From the NCBI GenBank assembly GCA_027574665.1, contig CM050650.1, positions 99,545,086-99,609,085 of the forward strand: DNA of 64,000 nucleotides. The letters are read 5' to 3'. Of the stretch, positions 52,201 to 60,430 are shown piece after piece. Origin of the DNA: Rhynochetos jubatus. Lineage: Eukaryota > Chordata > Aves > Eurypygiformes > Rhynochetidae. Position 1 is the stretch's first letter. The number at the start of each line of letters is the position of its first letter. The translations under genes were made by a program, and so were the position numbers. Below the pieces are notes generated by a model that was not told the origin of the DNA, ran no database searches, and saw only the letters and a list, made by a program, of their open reading frames with translations.

Positions 52201-53945
52201 CATAACCTGTGGCTGAAAACTCACTGGTTTCACCAACGTGCGTACTTGTTTACAGGCAGCTAGCGCATCATTCCAGGGAAATAAATAAATAAATAAATAA
52301 AGATAGCATCATCACTCCGTGGACAGGAAAAAAGCTTTGAAAAAAAAAAGCCTTTGGCTGCAGTCTCATTTGCATTTTGCCTCGGGAAGCCCAGAGAGCT
52401 CGCAGATGACAGCCCTGACATGCATAAATCCCCCTGAAAACATGAATGAAAGACCCGTATGGCAGGGCTGGGCGCGCTGGTGCGCCACTCCGTTCATGAA
52501 AATACCACCGGTGTGCAGGAAAGATGCAAATGGCCGTGCGCCTCCGGCTCCGCGCGTTCTCACGGCGTCACACCGCGCTCATGGCTCATTCATAAACGCA
52601 GGACCAGATGGAGACCAACGTCTCCTCCGCTCACCCGGCCACCGGCGGACCCAACGGGCACGGCTGCGGGCAGGAGCAGCGGCCGGCGAGGACACGGAGC
52701 GGGCACACGTGTGTGCACCCTCCCCCCAGCCCCTCACGCACGCTCCGCTGGCTGCAAAGCCAGCTCGGGGGAGCGGAGAAAAAGCCCGGGGGGGGGTGGG
52801 GTGGGCGGACTCCCGACGGCCAGACCCCGCTGGCCGCTCCCCCACACCACCCCCGCCTGTTCCCGTAAACGCTCCCGCTTCCCGCCGCCCCAGCCCACCC
52901 GGGTCCTCCCTCCCCTGCCCTCGGCTCTCCGCCACACTCCCCCTCATCCCCCTCCATTTCTCCTGCCGGAGGCGACCGCCGAGCGGACCCCCGCCCGCCA
53001 CCTCCTTCACGCATGAATGGGAGCGGGGAGGAGACGGGCTCGGAGGCGCCGCCTCGCCTCGCTTCCCTCAATGAGAGCGCAGGAGGGCGCCGCCCCCCCG
53101 TTCTCCCTCCTCATCCCTGCGCTCCCCATCCCTGCGCTCCCCATCCCTGCTCCGCGCGGCTGGCTGCTTGCGGGCACCAACAGCCGGTTGCCCTCACGGG
53201 GCGGGCGCCGTCCCGGGGTCCGTTACCCCGCGCCTCGCCCCGCCGTTATCCCTAATCTCTGCCCTTCACAAAACACCGCGCCGCAGTTATTCCCAGCGCG
53301 GCACCGGGCTCCGCCGAGCGGGCCGGGGCTGTGAGACGGAGCATCGTCCTCCCGGGCGGACTGAGAGGCGGAGCCGCCGCCCCGGGGCGGGCAGGGCGGA
53401 GCGGGGGGAGCCGGTTCAGCACCTCGGCGCGGCGGACAGGGACGGGAACTGGCCGGCAGCCCAGCGGCGTGTTCCCCCACGGCGTGCTCCGCCGGCCCCT
53501 CTCCGCCCGCCCAGCCCCAGGAGCGAGCGGCTGCCTCCCGCAAGCGCGCAGGGAAAGCGGTTTTCAAGGCGACTCGCAGCCTTAACTTTCTCCCGCGGCT
53601 GGGAATGTCTGCGTTTCCAGCGCGGGAAGCGAAACCCAGCCCCGGTTTCCAGTCACGGCTCAAAAAAACCCACCTCGGTAAGGGAGAACGGGAAGTTTTG
53701 GGGGAGCGCGACTCACCCAGGACGTTCCCGACGAGCGCCACGATGAAGACGACGATGTAGCCGGCGATCAGCGCCCATTCGTACTCCTTAGGATGCAAAT
53801 ACTCCTTCCAGAGGTATCGCAAGAACTCCTCGTCGTCGTAGTCGGAGGAAGGGGTTAAAAATGCCTCCCGCGTTTCGTTTAGCTCCGATCCGGTCGTCCA
53901 ATTCCTGCATGGAGGGGAACCATCCTCGGGTTGAATCCCGGACAT
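19068..53945 (-). CDS. HCRTR2: Orexin/hypocretin receptor type 2, complete, 7 coding exons
   Basis: Class A G-protein-coupled receptor for orexin-A and orexin-B, acting in the plasma membrane of neurons that control wakefulness and feeding. Coding exons (minus strand): 53717-53945, 37302-37480, 35537-35780, 28199-28314, 21894-22114, 20388-20509, 19068-19294. They total 1338 nt, or 445 residues plus stop; the human protein is 444 as I recall. Intron phases are 1, 0, 1, 0, 2, 1 and all introns are GT-AG. Visible hallmarks are the acidic N-terminal helix [12 protein letters not shown] (about 35-46), seven membrane segments, the C129-C212 disulfide pair, DRW at 153-155, NPIIY at 362-366, and a C-tail STESRKS phosphorylation cluster. 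Q136 and N326 correspond to human ligand-contact residues Q134 and N324 (recalled). No frameshift or internal stop was found, so the gene looks functional. Confidence 0.98.
19295..20387 (-). other. HCRTR2: HCRTR2 intron 6
   Basis: Phase-1 intron. Nothing recognisable inside apart from a short duplicated tattaaagtac motif near 19980. Confidence 0.85.
20388..20509 (-). CDS. HCRTR2: HCRTR2 coding exon 6
   Basis: 122 bp. Encodes [18 protein letters not shown] (extracellular loop 3 and the start of TM7), then the NPIIY motif and NFLSG. The acceptor is TTTTTCTGTAG and the donor is GTAAGT. Phase is 2 to 1. Loop 3 reads FNHADDRE where human reads FAHTEDRE. Confidence 0.95.
20510..21893 (-). other. 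HCRTR2: HCRTR2 intron 5
   Basis: Phase-2 intron of 1.4 kb. No repeat or RNA gene recognised. Confidence 0.85.
21894..22114 (-). CDS. HCRTR2: HCRTR2 coding exon 5
   Basis: 221 bp. Encodes [16 protein letters not shown] and the rest of intracellular loop 3 with its basic segment [14 protein letters not shown], then TM6 ending [13 protein letters not shown]326 in TM6 corresponds to human N324, which contacts orexin and antagonists. The loop differs from human in several residues, which is usual for this variable region. The acceptor is CTTATTTAG and the donor is GTAAAG. Phase is 0 to 2. Confidence 0.95.
24309..24517 (+). mobile_element. CR1 LINE fragment, 5' piece, interrupted by solo LTR
   Basis: Encodes remnants of the CR1 ORF2 C-terminus ([21 protein letters not shown] near 24395) followed by the CR1 3' UTR phrase gtggtggacttggcagtctta. 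It resumes at 25119 after the LTR. Confidence 0.9.
24518..25118 (+). mobile_element. Solo LTR of an avian endogenous retrovirus (copy 1), nested in CR1
   Basis: Begins tgtgctggttttggctgg and ends ttaaacgacaata, the TG...CA-type termini of the family (last bases mutated). It carries a TATA box (tatataag, 24785) and a poly-A signal region (attattaaactg, near 24990). It shares its ends and many internal blocks with the LTRs at 42690-43398 and 61983-62698. The flanking 5 bp (tagac and taggt) are a degraded target duplication. No internal viral genes are present. Probably ERVL-like by family resemblance. Confidence 0.88.
25119..25185 (+). mobile_element. CR1 LINE fragment, 3' piece after solo LTR
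   Basis: Continues the CR1 3' UTR (ggttggactcaatgatgc) to the diagnostic terminal octamer repeat gattctatgattctatg. Confidence 0.92.
25738..25819. repeat. 21-bp tandem repeat, about 4 copies
   Basis: Unit aaagacacaatcagtaattt(t) repeated four times with few differences; the third copy lacks 2 bp. HCRTR2 intron 4. Confidence 0.9.
28199..28314 (-). CDS. HCRTR2: HCRTR2 coding exon 4
   Basis: 116 bp, too short for an ORF scan. The spliced reading gives (A)[19 protein letters not shown] and onward to the end of TM5, then [10 protein letters not shown]. The junction codon becomes GCT (Ala218) where human has Gly. The acceptor is CTCTTTCCAG and the donor is GTAAGT. Length and phase (1 to 0) match what I recall of the human exon. 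Confidence 0.95.
28315..35536 (-). other. HCRTR2: HCRTR2 intron 3
   Basis: 7.2-kb phase-1 intron. Contains an AT microsatellite at 31128-31165. Open frames near 29500-29890 and 29984-30260 show no recognisable domain. I see no other repeat family. Confidence 0.8.
31128..31165. repeat. AT/TACATA microsatellite
   Basis: Alternating tacata and tata units, partly palindromic, in HCRTR2 intron 3. Confidence 0.8.
35537..35780 (-). CDS. HCRTR2: HCRTR2 coding exon 3
   Basis: 244 bp. Starts [19 protein letters not shown] and covers TM3, the DRW motif, intracellular loop 2, TM4 ([15 protein letters not shown]) and extracellular loop 2 with glycosylation site NKT and C212, ending at EHWG plus one base. 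The acceptor is TTTTCTTTAG and the donor is GTGAGT. Loop 2 of orexin receptors forms a hairpin over the ligand pocket. The frame remains open 16 codons into the intron, which is not meaningful. Confidence 0.97.
35781..37301 (-). other. HCRTR2: HCRTR2 intron 2
   Basis: 1.5-kb phase-0 intron. It holds a C/A-rich low-complexity patch at about 36280-36325 and no recognisable element. Confidence 0.85.
37302..37480 (-). CDS. HCRTR2: HCRTR2 coding exon 2
   Basis: 179 bp. Encodes [18 protein letters not shown] and onward through TM2 ([15 protein letters not shown]) to the start of TM3, ending at IPYLQ. It includes C129, which forms the conserved disulfide, and Q136, the equivalent of human Q134. The acceptor is AAATTCAG. 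The donor is CAG|GTATTA, which lacks the usual G at +5. Phase is 1 at the left junction and 0 at the right. Confidence 0.97.
37761..39228 (-). mobile_element. CR1 LINE, 5'-truncated, with reverse transcriptase remnants
   Basis: Reading leftwards, the element encodes CR1 ORF2 in three frames. 39194-38904 covers the front of the RT ([20 protein letters not shown]). 38962-38609 has [23 protein letters not shown] and the FADD catalytic box. 38646-37873 is an open 257-codon C-terminus ending [13 protein letters not shown]. Breaks near 38,915-38,935 and 38,620-38,640 make it non-functional. The 3' UTR ends in a cttcacagattcacacagat-type octamer array at 37761-37810. It lies about 280 bp from HCRTR2 exon 2. 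The long open C-terminus implies a fairly recent copy. Confidence 0.95.
40080..40255 (+). repeat. Possible ancient amniote interspersed repeat
   Basis: The phrases cctgaaagcttgtgtcc and ctaataaaatatattac, then ccacagatctcgtcttg, resemble an old repeat seen widely in bird and reptile introns. I cannot name the family with certainty. Confidence 0.4.
42690..43398 (-). mobile_element. Solo LTR of avian endogenous retrovirus (copy 2)
   Basis: Reverse orientation: the plus strand begins tgttgtggtttaatccc and ends aaccaaaaccagcaca. A perfect 5-bp target duplication, aaatg, flanks it at 42685-42689 and 43399-43403. It shares the U3 and 3'-end blocks with copies 1 and 3. The U3 contains an internal duplication (about 43240-43355). 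No viral coding region remains, so this is a recombinant solo LTR. The 5-bp duplication fits an ERVL-like class. Confidence 0.93.
47219..47246. repeat. CA-rich microsatellite
   Basis: Imperfect CA repeats interrupted by taaa, in HCRTR2 intron 1. Confidence 0.75.
51911..51934 (+). repeat. G-homopolymer (G5-CC-G17)
   Basis: Seventeen consecutive Gs preceded by G5 and CC. It could form G-quadruplexes on the plus strand; homopolymer length may be an assembly approximation. Intron 1, just inside the gene from the CpG island. Confidence 0.85.
52279..52303. repeat. AAAT tetranucleotide repeat
   Basis: About five aaat units at the edge of the CpG island in HCRTR2 intron 1. Confidence 0.85.
53112..53153. 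repeat. 15-bp tandem repeat in CpG island
   Basis: Two full copies and a third partial copy of the unit catccctgcgctccc, in HCRTR2 intron 1 close to exon 1. Confidence 0.85.
53717..53945 (-). CDS. HCRTR2: HCRTR2 coding exon 1
   Basis: Encodes residues 1-76 plus the first base of codon 77. The product begins [16 protein letters not shown] and continues through the N-glycosylation sites NWT and NET, the orexin-receptor amphipathic helix and most of TM1, ending GNVL. The start ATG (53945-53943) was chosen because the protein aligns from its first Met with mammalian OX2R. The frame stays open 19 more codons upstream, but that stretch is mostly a poly-T tract read as Phe and is surely untranslated. 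G at -3 is acceptable Kozak context. The donor is GTGAGT. The exon is two codons longer than human, within the N-terminal tail. Confidence 0.97.
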
Positions 53946-53974
53946 CCCTGGTAGTTGATCCGGGCACGGGCGGG

Positions 53975-53997
53975 AAAAAAAAAAAAAAAAAAAAAAA
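53975..53997. repeat. 23-nt poly-A run (poly-T on the HCRTR2 strand)
   Basis: An uninterrupted homopolymer about 30 bp upstream of the HCRTR2 ATG. On the coding strand it reads as T23, then a C/G-rich stretch, then ACTACCAG directly before GGATG. This resembles a polypyrimidine tract and splice acceptor, so a noncoding upstream exon could join here. Homopolymer length may be uncertain. Confidence 0.8.
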
Positions 53998-54165
53998 GGC
54001 AAGCCCCAAATCAGACTCTCTCAGAGCATCCGAGCTTTCTCCCGCCCGTCCATCGAGGCTTGTGGTTGCCAGTGCGAAAAGCGGGGTGTGGGGAGAAAAA
54101 TGACGCGGGAACTTACGGGAGCCAATGCGGGAACAGGCTGGGGATCCGCGTCGGTCCCCAACCCT

Positions 54166-54238
54166 CCCTGACCAGCCTTTTCCCCAGCCGGGCAGGGAGC
54201 GCATCCCCCTGCCCGGTTGGGAAAAAGGCTGGTCAGGG
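54166..54238. repeat. Near-perfect inverted repeat (32-bp arms, 9-nt loop) upstream of HCRTR2 ATG
   Basis: The left arm 54166-54197 and right arm 54207-54238 are reverse complements at 30 of 32 positions; the spacer is 54198-54206. One mismatch becomes a G-U wobble in RNA of either strand. It lies 221-293 bp upstream of the HCRTR2 start codon, within the promoter or 5' UTR. The symmetry ends abruptly at both sides. It could fold as a stable hairpin in RNA or extrude as a cruciform. Confidence 0.9.
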
Positions 54239-54963
54239 CATGTTGCATACCTCGTTCCCTAAACCATGCACATGCACCCCCCACACCCCCCTGCGTCTCT
54301 TCACCCCCACCCCCCAGCCCCGCATCTCTTCCTCCGGACCCTGCTCCCGGCTCGTCCACCCCTCTTCTGACTCCGGTTCCCTCCGTTTCTCCACCCTGTG
54401 TCGCACAGGCACTTCTCTTTAGACATTTCTACACTCAATACTGTTAAGTATTCAAGATATTTGTAGATTAAAGACAGTGTAAAGCTACTTGTGGAAGGAA
54501 GCACAAGGTTAAAGGAGCCATTAAACACGAGTAGCTAACGAGGCTGTCTCCTTTCTGTGTCCCTTTGAAAGCTGAGCTGAAAATAGGGTTAAAACAGAGG
54601 AATTAGTCCCGATGGGAAAATCCTTAAGAGCACTTATCAGACAAGCACGGGGTTTCATCGTAATTGAAGATCACTGAGAGCTCACTGTAGTCTTGAGTCT
54701 AACATGCAGGCTCCCTGCATGGAGGTTGTTTTAAACATCCAGCTTGGGATCTCAAGGCAGCAACTGCCCCTTAGCTAGTCTGAATTGAGCTGAGCTGGCA
54801 GAAAGCGATTCAAGAGAGCCTGGAAGTACTAGTTAAACAGCGTGACAGGATTCCTGGCTTCTGGTCATTGCTTCCTGAATTATTTTCATACTTTGCCCAG
54901 TGTACTGTTCCCAAAAGAGAAGGGATAGGTCTGGATTTGCCCCTTCCTGACTGAAAAAAAACC

Positions 54964-55002
54964 ACCCAAAACCCAACCCCACCCCACCCCACCCCACCCC
55001 CC
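54964..55002. repeat. CCCCA repeat (GGGGT on the minus strand)
   Basis: Four to five perfect ccccA units flanked by shorter C-runs. The minus strand, which is the HCRTR2 coding strand, has quadruplex-forming G-tracts here, about 1 kb upstream of the start codon. Confidence 0.85.
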
Positions 55003-58000
55003 ATTCAGGTAATTTGTTCACTTCCTAGTTGAATAATTTAATGAGCCGGTATAAGCACCACTTTCCACCATGAAACGGCACACCTCGCTGAGTTAAACAT
55101 TTCAGTACAGGGCCTCCACCTCCACAGGAATGGAGGAACTATTTCGGTGGGACTTTACTTCCAACACATAAGGACGATGGAGAGGCAGATATCAATGCTG
55201 TAGTGCTTAGCTCTACCCAGTACTTCAGGTTCCTAAATTGTTCTTTATCACTGCGCAGCCTTCTCTACTGCCTTCAAGTCAAGTACGGCATACCTACACC
55301 TGGTATACCTGCACCTGTTTCTATAGACCTGCTCTCTTTGCTTTAGTTCCCCGTAAAACAAAGAAAAAAAAAATCCATTTCCTATTCCACAGGGAAGTTA
55401 AGTGGACTTTTTAGGCTAAATACTTTGAAGAGTGAGATGTATTCAGATATACAGGTAGGATCAGGAACTTACACAAATTATAAAGGTAGACTTTGCAAGC
55501 ATCGTAAATAAAGATTAGACATTCTGCAACTAATGAAAACATCTAAGGTTGTATTATTTGGGGTACAAGTTTAGAGAAGTGATTTAAACTCTCCTGAGAA
55601 CATGGGAATGCATATTTCATGGTACACAAAAAGAGATATATGTAAGGAACTTGTCATGGTAGTTGCTAGTGGTGAAAAGATTTAGAGCATGGCTGTTTGG
55701 TGATCAGGAACAGACAACCACACTCATGCTGTAGCTTGTTTCATATGTTAAAAGGCTGCTCCATAATTCCAGTATTTCCCTTCAAGTTGCCATAAAGTCT
55801 GAAATGGGTAATGCCTTTTTTTTCTTCCTTCCTTGCCAATAGTAAGGAATTGAATTAAAAAGGTGTAAATATTAAGAAACAATATGGCTTTATGAAAAAT
55901 ACATATTAGGGATCATTATTTTTCAACAAGATTACAAGTTTGATTGATAAAGACAGGAATAATTGATTATGCAGATTGATAAAATGCATAAATTTGTTAT
56001 TCCTGGAGTACTGTAAGACATTTGCTTTGGTTGATACAGCACATTCCAATTAGGAAGACAGGTTAGTAAAAAATCAATATGGCACACATTATGAAGATTA
56101 AAAATGGACCAGCTAACAGATCTCAGAATGAAATGGTAGACATAGAATCATCACTGAGCCTGTGCATTTCCACTGTGAGTGCTTGGTTCTGTTACACTCA
56201 TCATTCAATGACCTTGGAGAAGCTGGCAGGTGATCCAAAGATCAGGGGTAATCAGCTAAACACTCCCATCATGAATCTGTAGCCAGAAAGCTTCATGTGA
56301 AGCTTGATGGTATAAATAAATATATCTGTGAAAACAGAATAAGGTATATGGAAGTATAAGTGAAACCTAAGTGAAAATATTCACCGTGCACAAAACACTG
56401 CGGCTGAAAAATACTTTTCAAATTGAGTCATTTTAGCTGTACGTTTTAAAATCAAGATCAAATGCCTTTCTAAAAGATATCTAAAGATAACTGAAATGGG
56501 AATTAATTCAGAAAAGTTGCATGACCTGTAGTATGCAAAAGGTCTGACCGAACCATTGCAGTACTCTCCTCTGGCTTTCTAATTCATGAAAGTGTGATAG
56601 CAAAACAGATTAACCCGATGAATTTTAGTACAGATTTCTCTTTTCTTTTAATTGCGCTATTTGCATCAAGACTAGTGCAACAGTTTAAATCTGTTCTTTT
56701 CACATGCAAGTGAACAACAAATGCTCAAAATTATGTAGTCCTTATTTTGTTAACTTTTTTCCAGTTAGAAACTTGTTTACCATCTGTGTTTGCAAACTTC
56801 TACAAAGAATATAGGGTCTACCCAGCACTTAAAAGAAGCATAAATTCAAGGTTATATCTATTAACCTTCTTATCTCAAGAGAGTACTGTCTGGTACTTTA
56901 TTTAGCTAAAAGCTTCACATACATTGATATCTATTCTAATCCATAACTTTCCATTACTTACCCAAAAATACTGAAATGAAATTACCAGCCCTAGAAGATA
57001 TGCCTTGTGGCTTTCAATGCTACTTATTATATGATATTAGATCACGTGAATATAAATCAAACACAATTTTATGCTTTATTGCATCTGATAGCTCACAGGA
57101 ACTGGCATTCATAGAGAACAAACCAACCCTACTTCAGCATCCAAGTTTATTGCTTTGTCAAATGCATTTTCCCCCTCCATAATAATAATTCTATTGCAGA
57201 CTTACATTTTTATTAATCACACAAATAGGCAGCATTTTTCATATCTTAGAGACTAGCCCTTTCGTTTTAAAATCTATTTGATTCATAGGATTAGTTCCAT
57301 GCTAGCCTAATAGCTTATTAAATTAGGAGCCTTTTGTCAAAGCAGAATGAATTTTAAAGTTTTTGTAAATTTGAGTTAAGAGGCAGCTTAGCTGAAGGGT
57401 TTCTGTTCAGCCTTTGATGAAGAGTTGAACAGGTGTTTTCATTCTTGGGAAGCAAACCACATAAGCATGGCTGCTGAAGAGAAATAGGCTGCTGTACTGA
57501 CAGTAGAGATGGATTGTGTGAATATGTCCTTCCTTCCCATCTTCCTTTTACTATTCTAATTTTGCAGCTTTTCTCTGTCCCCTTTCTTTCTCTTACGGAA
57601 TATGCCACACGACAGTTCAATAGAATGCCATCAGCCTTATTGTTTATTTAGTTGAGCAATCTTGGTCAGTCATGTTCCAGATTTTGTTTTTGAAGACACT
57701 CTGGTGTCTTTTCTCCTATAACAGCGTTTCAGGGTGAAAGTGCTGCTTCCCGGGCAGCAGCCCTAAGAAGTTCCTGAGGAGCAGGTGGGCTATCATTAAC
57801 TAAATAGTGAAGAAGGGAAGACGGTAAATGAACAAGTAGAGAGAAGCTAAGAGCAAGAGAGGAAGACTGATAGAAAAGGCCAGGTTAGGAAATCTATACA
57901 GCCATAAAATTCAGTGGGTAATAAGAGTAGTAACTACCAGGACATAAGGTGTAAAGAGCCACTAAGGAAAAAGGGAAACTTTTTTGTGAAAAGAATGAAT

Positions 58001-59387
58001 TAATCAGCATATCTTATAAATGCAAGTAACAATGCTCCATCACACAATGTGTTTGCAGTACCACTTTTCCTTTAGGTCCCTTCCCCTCTCAGCATTATTC
58101 AGTAATGAATTGTAGGCTAGAGAGACAAAACTATTTTTAACATGATAGATCTTATTTAAACCTGCTGTTGAATTTTTGGAACCACTTATGATGTAAGAAG
58201 CATCCAGCAATTAACCTTGTTTAGCCAACCTAAAGCATTTTTCTCTTTGTGTGTAGAAAGCAGGATCCTGTTTTAAACAAGACAAGAGCTTGCTAAGGTA
58301 CCATTACCCAAATACAGCAGGAATATCAGCTATGCTCCGTTGATTTATTAGCTCACTAGCACCATTAAAATGAGGGAAAGCTAAAAGGACTTGCTCTGTC
58401 TCTAGCAGTGATAAGAAAGACCAGCCGTTGCTTAGATCATGCCATCTTCATTATTAATATCCAGCAATGCAGAATATATTTGAAGTGAAAAAGTCTGATA
58501 CTAGTCTCATTCACACTACTGCAAATTGGAAGTAATTTAATACATGTCAGTAGAAATATGCTGCTGTGATACAAATTAAAGTAATACACTGCATAGTTGT
58601 GCAAATTCAGATGAAGTTAGTATGAGAATCAGTCTTGGTGAAAATTCTGTTGTTCAACCTGCAGCGGAATTGCCTAGCATCATTCCTGTATGTTACAGAT
58701 AGAACTTCCAAGGTGGTACAATTCATACTAAAAAAAAAAAAAAACCTACACTGCTCCTCCATGATTTTCTTGGGCCAATTGCTTAATAACAGCCAAGCAG
58801 TAAAAGGAGTTAAGAAAAAAAAAGACGGTTTTGGCGTATGAAAACACATGTGTTCCATCTGCTGTAGTCACTCATCCACCAAGTCTACAAATATTTAAAA
58901 GCAAACACATTTAATGATCAGGGAACAGATCCGACTTTGATCAAACAAATTACAATACACCTTTCCTGAAGAGGTCTCTGAACTCTACACAGAGGCTGAA
59001 AGAGTGATGTCTGTTTACTCTTTTTTTTATAAGGCAAGAAACGCCCAATGATAATTTCAGACAGCAAGTTTAAGTTATGTGGAAAAGAAAAATCTCTTCC
59101 TCATGTTTATGTGAATACTGGAACCCATTGTTGTAGAAGCCAAGGCAAATTTATTGCAACTCTATCAAAGCTGTTAAATTAAGCAGTTTGGATGCAACAT
59201 TGCACTCAAGAGCTCTGAAGCCAGAGAAAATATTACTCCAAATATAAAATATTACTTACTATTAATGTCCCTAGCATCTGCTCCTGACCCATTTAGTAAC
59301 AGTGCAGGATCTTTGGTGTGACCTGAGACAAGATGGATGCTTTCATATTTAATATTTTGTGGAGTAAGAAGGAAGAGGTACAAGGCT

Positions 59388-59411
59388 TTGTGTGTGTGTG
59401 TGTGTGTGTGT
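59388..59411. repeat. TG dinucleotide microsatellite
   Basis: About twelve tg units, uninterrupted. Confidence 0.9.
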
Positions 59412-59814
59412 TAATAAAGAATTGGATTGTTTTAAAGGAAATAAAGGCCTTTCAAATTAATTTAGCACAAAACATCGTATTATTTATAGTCAAGGTTTTC
59501 ATGGTGATTAGAGCTCCGGATGTACCCCTTAAAACATGCAGCAAGGAACAATCTCTAGTTTGCAAAATGCACATTTTAAGTAGACAAGATAGATTAAGAA
59601 TGGGAAGCAAAACAGTGACAAATATGGTTTTAAGTGATGTATCACTTTCAGTATTATGGAAGCTAAATGACACCGACCTGTCTTACAGGCTATGACCTGT
59701 ATTTTCTGTATTCAGGTTCACTGACCTACTGACATAAAAGATCAGACCAAAAGTACTAGTTTGTTGTACTGCTTTCATCAGACTGGTTCTTACTTTGTTC
59801 TCTAATCCCTCAGA

Positions 59815-60430
59815 AAAGGAGATCATATTGCATGAGGTCAAAGATCCCTCTAGTCAGTATCACATCTCTGACAGTGGCCAGGAATAGATGTATAGAGGAG
59901 AACACAAGGCTAAGGCCAGTTTGCAGTGATACTTTCCGTCATTACAACTTCCCATCTTCGAGCAATCTGCAAGTTAGCAGCTTCCTGACACAAACCGTTA
60001 TGTCTGGTTAATAAATAGGTCTTTATGTTTTCCCCCCACAATTTTGTTAAATTGTTCTCTGAACCCATCTGAACCTTTGGCTTCCACTGTAACTGGAAGC
60101 AATGATTTCCATGGTTTGCTAATAGTGTTCCTCCTTTGCTACCATTGAAACTGTTGCTGGATAATTTTATTTGTTTTGTTGCTCATATATTGTAAAATTT
60201 AGAATGTTTCCCTTTCCACTTTTCCCATACCACTTGTGATGCTTTTTTTGTCAGTCAAGTCCTTCTTGAAAGGATCTCCATTTCAGCAATCATTTAATTT
60301 TTGTTACTCGTCTTAGTATAATGAGAAAACTTTGTTACCTTTTATATTCATGCCCTTTCCTAAATCATCCATGAACATGGTGACTAACACAAATCCAGTG
60401 TAGGTCTCTGGATCCGGTAATAGATTTCTA
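59815..60430 (-). mobile_element. Ancient CR1/L3-type LINE remnant
   Basis: The plus strand runs through phrases such as tctgacagtggccagg, ctgaacccatctgaacc and ttggcttccactgtaact. These recall an old CR1/L3-like 3' half on the minus strand. Near 60355-60390 the minus strand reads MFMDDLGKG-like residues typical of the RT INDL segment. Highly diverged, with no intact frame. Confidence 0.6.

Larger units (their letters stand above)
37481..53716 (-). other. HCRTR2: HCRTR2 intron 1
   Basis: 16.2-kb phase-1 intron between exon 1 in the CpG island and exon 2. It contains a large CR1 LINE (37761-39228), a possible old repeat (40080-40255), a solo LTR (42690-43398), a CA repeat (about 47219-47246), an AAAT repeat (52279-52303) and a G-run (51911-51934). 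A moderately GC-rich stretch at 44440-44760 has no identified function. Confidence 0.85.
52470..54370 (-). promoter_or_regulatory. CpG island spanning HCRTR2 promoter, exon 1 and start of intron 1
   Basis: GC-rich, CpG-dense DNA, sharply different from the AT-rich flanks, straddling the HCRTR2 start codon and running about 1.2 kb into intron 1. I see no convincing TATA box upstream of the start codon on the minus strand, so this looks like a dispersed CpG-island promoter. It holds a 15-bp tandem repeat, a 23-nt A/T homopolymer and a strong inverted repeat, each listed separately. Long ORFs on both strands here reflect absence of AT-rich stop codons, not genes. Confidence 0.8.

Noticed and set aside
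53223..53716. Extension of HCRTR2 exon 1 into intron 1 (open frame of 259 codons)
   Set aside because: A consensus donor GTGAGT at 53716 and perfect junction with exon 2 show the extension is intronic.
52319..53746. Long plus-strand ORFs (251, 185 and 192 codons) and several minus-strand ORFs in the CpG island
   Set aside because: GC-rich DNA lacks stop codons by composition; the products are Pro/Arg/Gly-rich with no domain, and overlap on both strands.
53946..54002. Upstream in-frame Met for HCRTR2 (19 extra codons)
   Set aside because: The extra stretch is the poly-T tract read as Phe and has no counterpart in orexin receptors.
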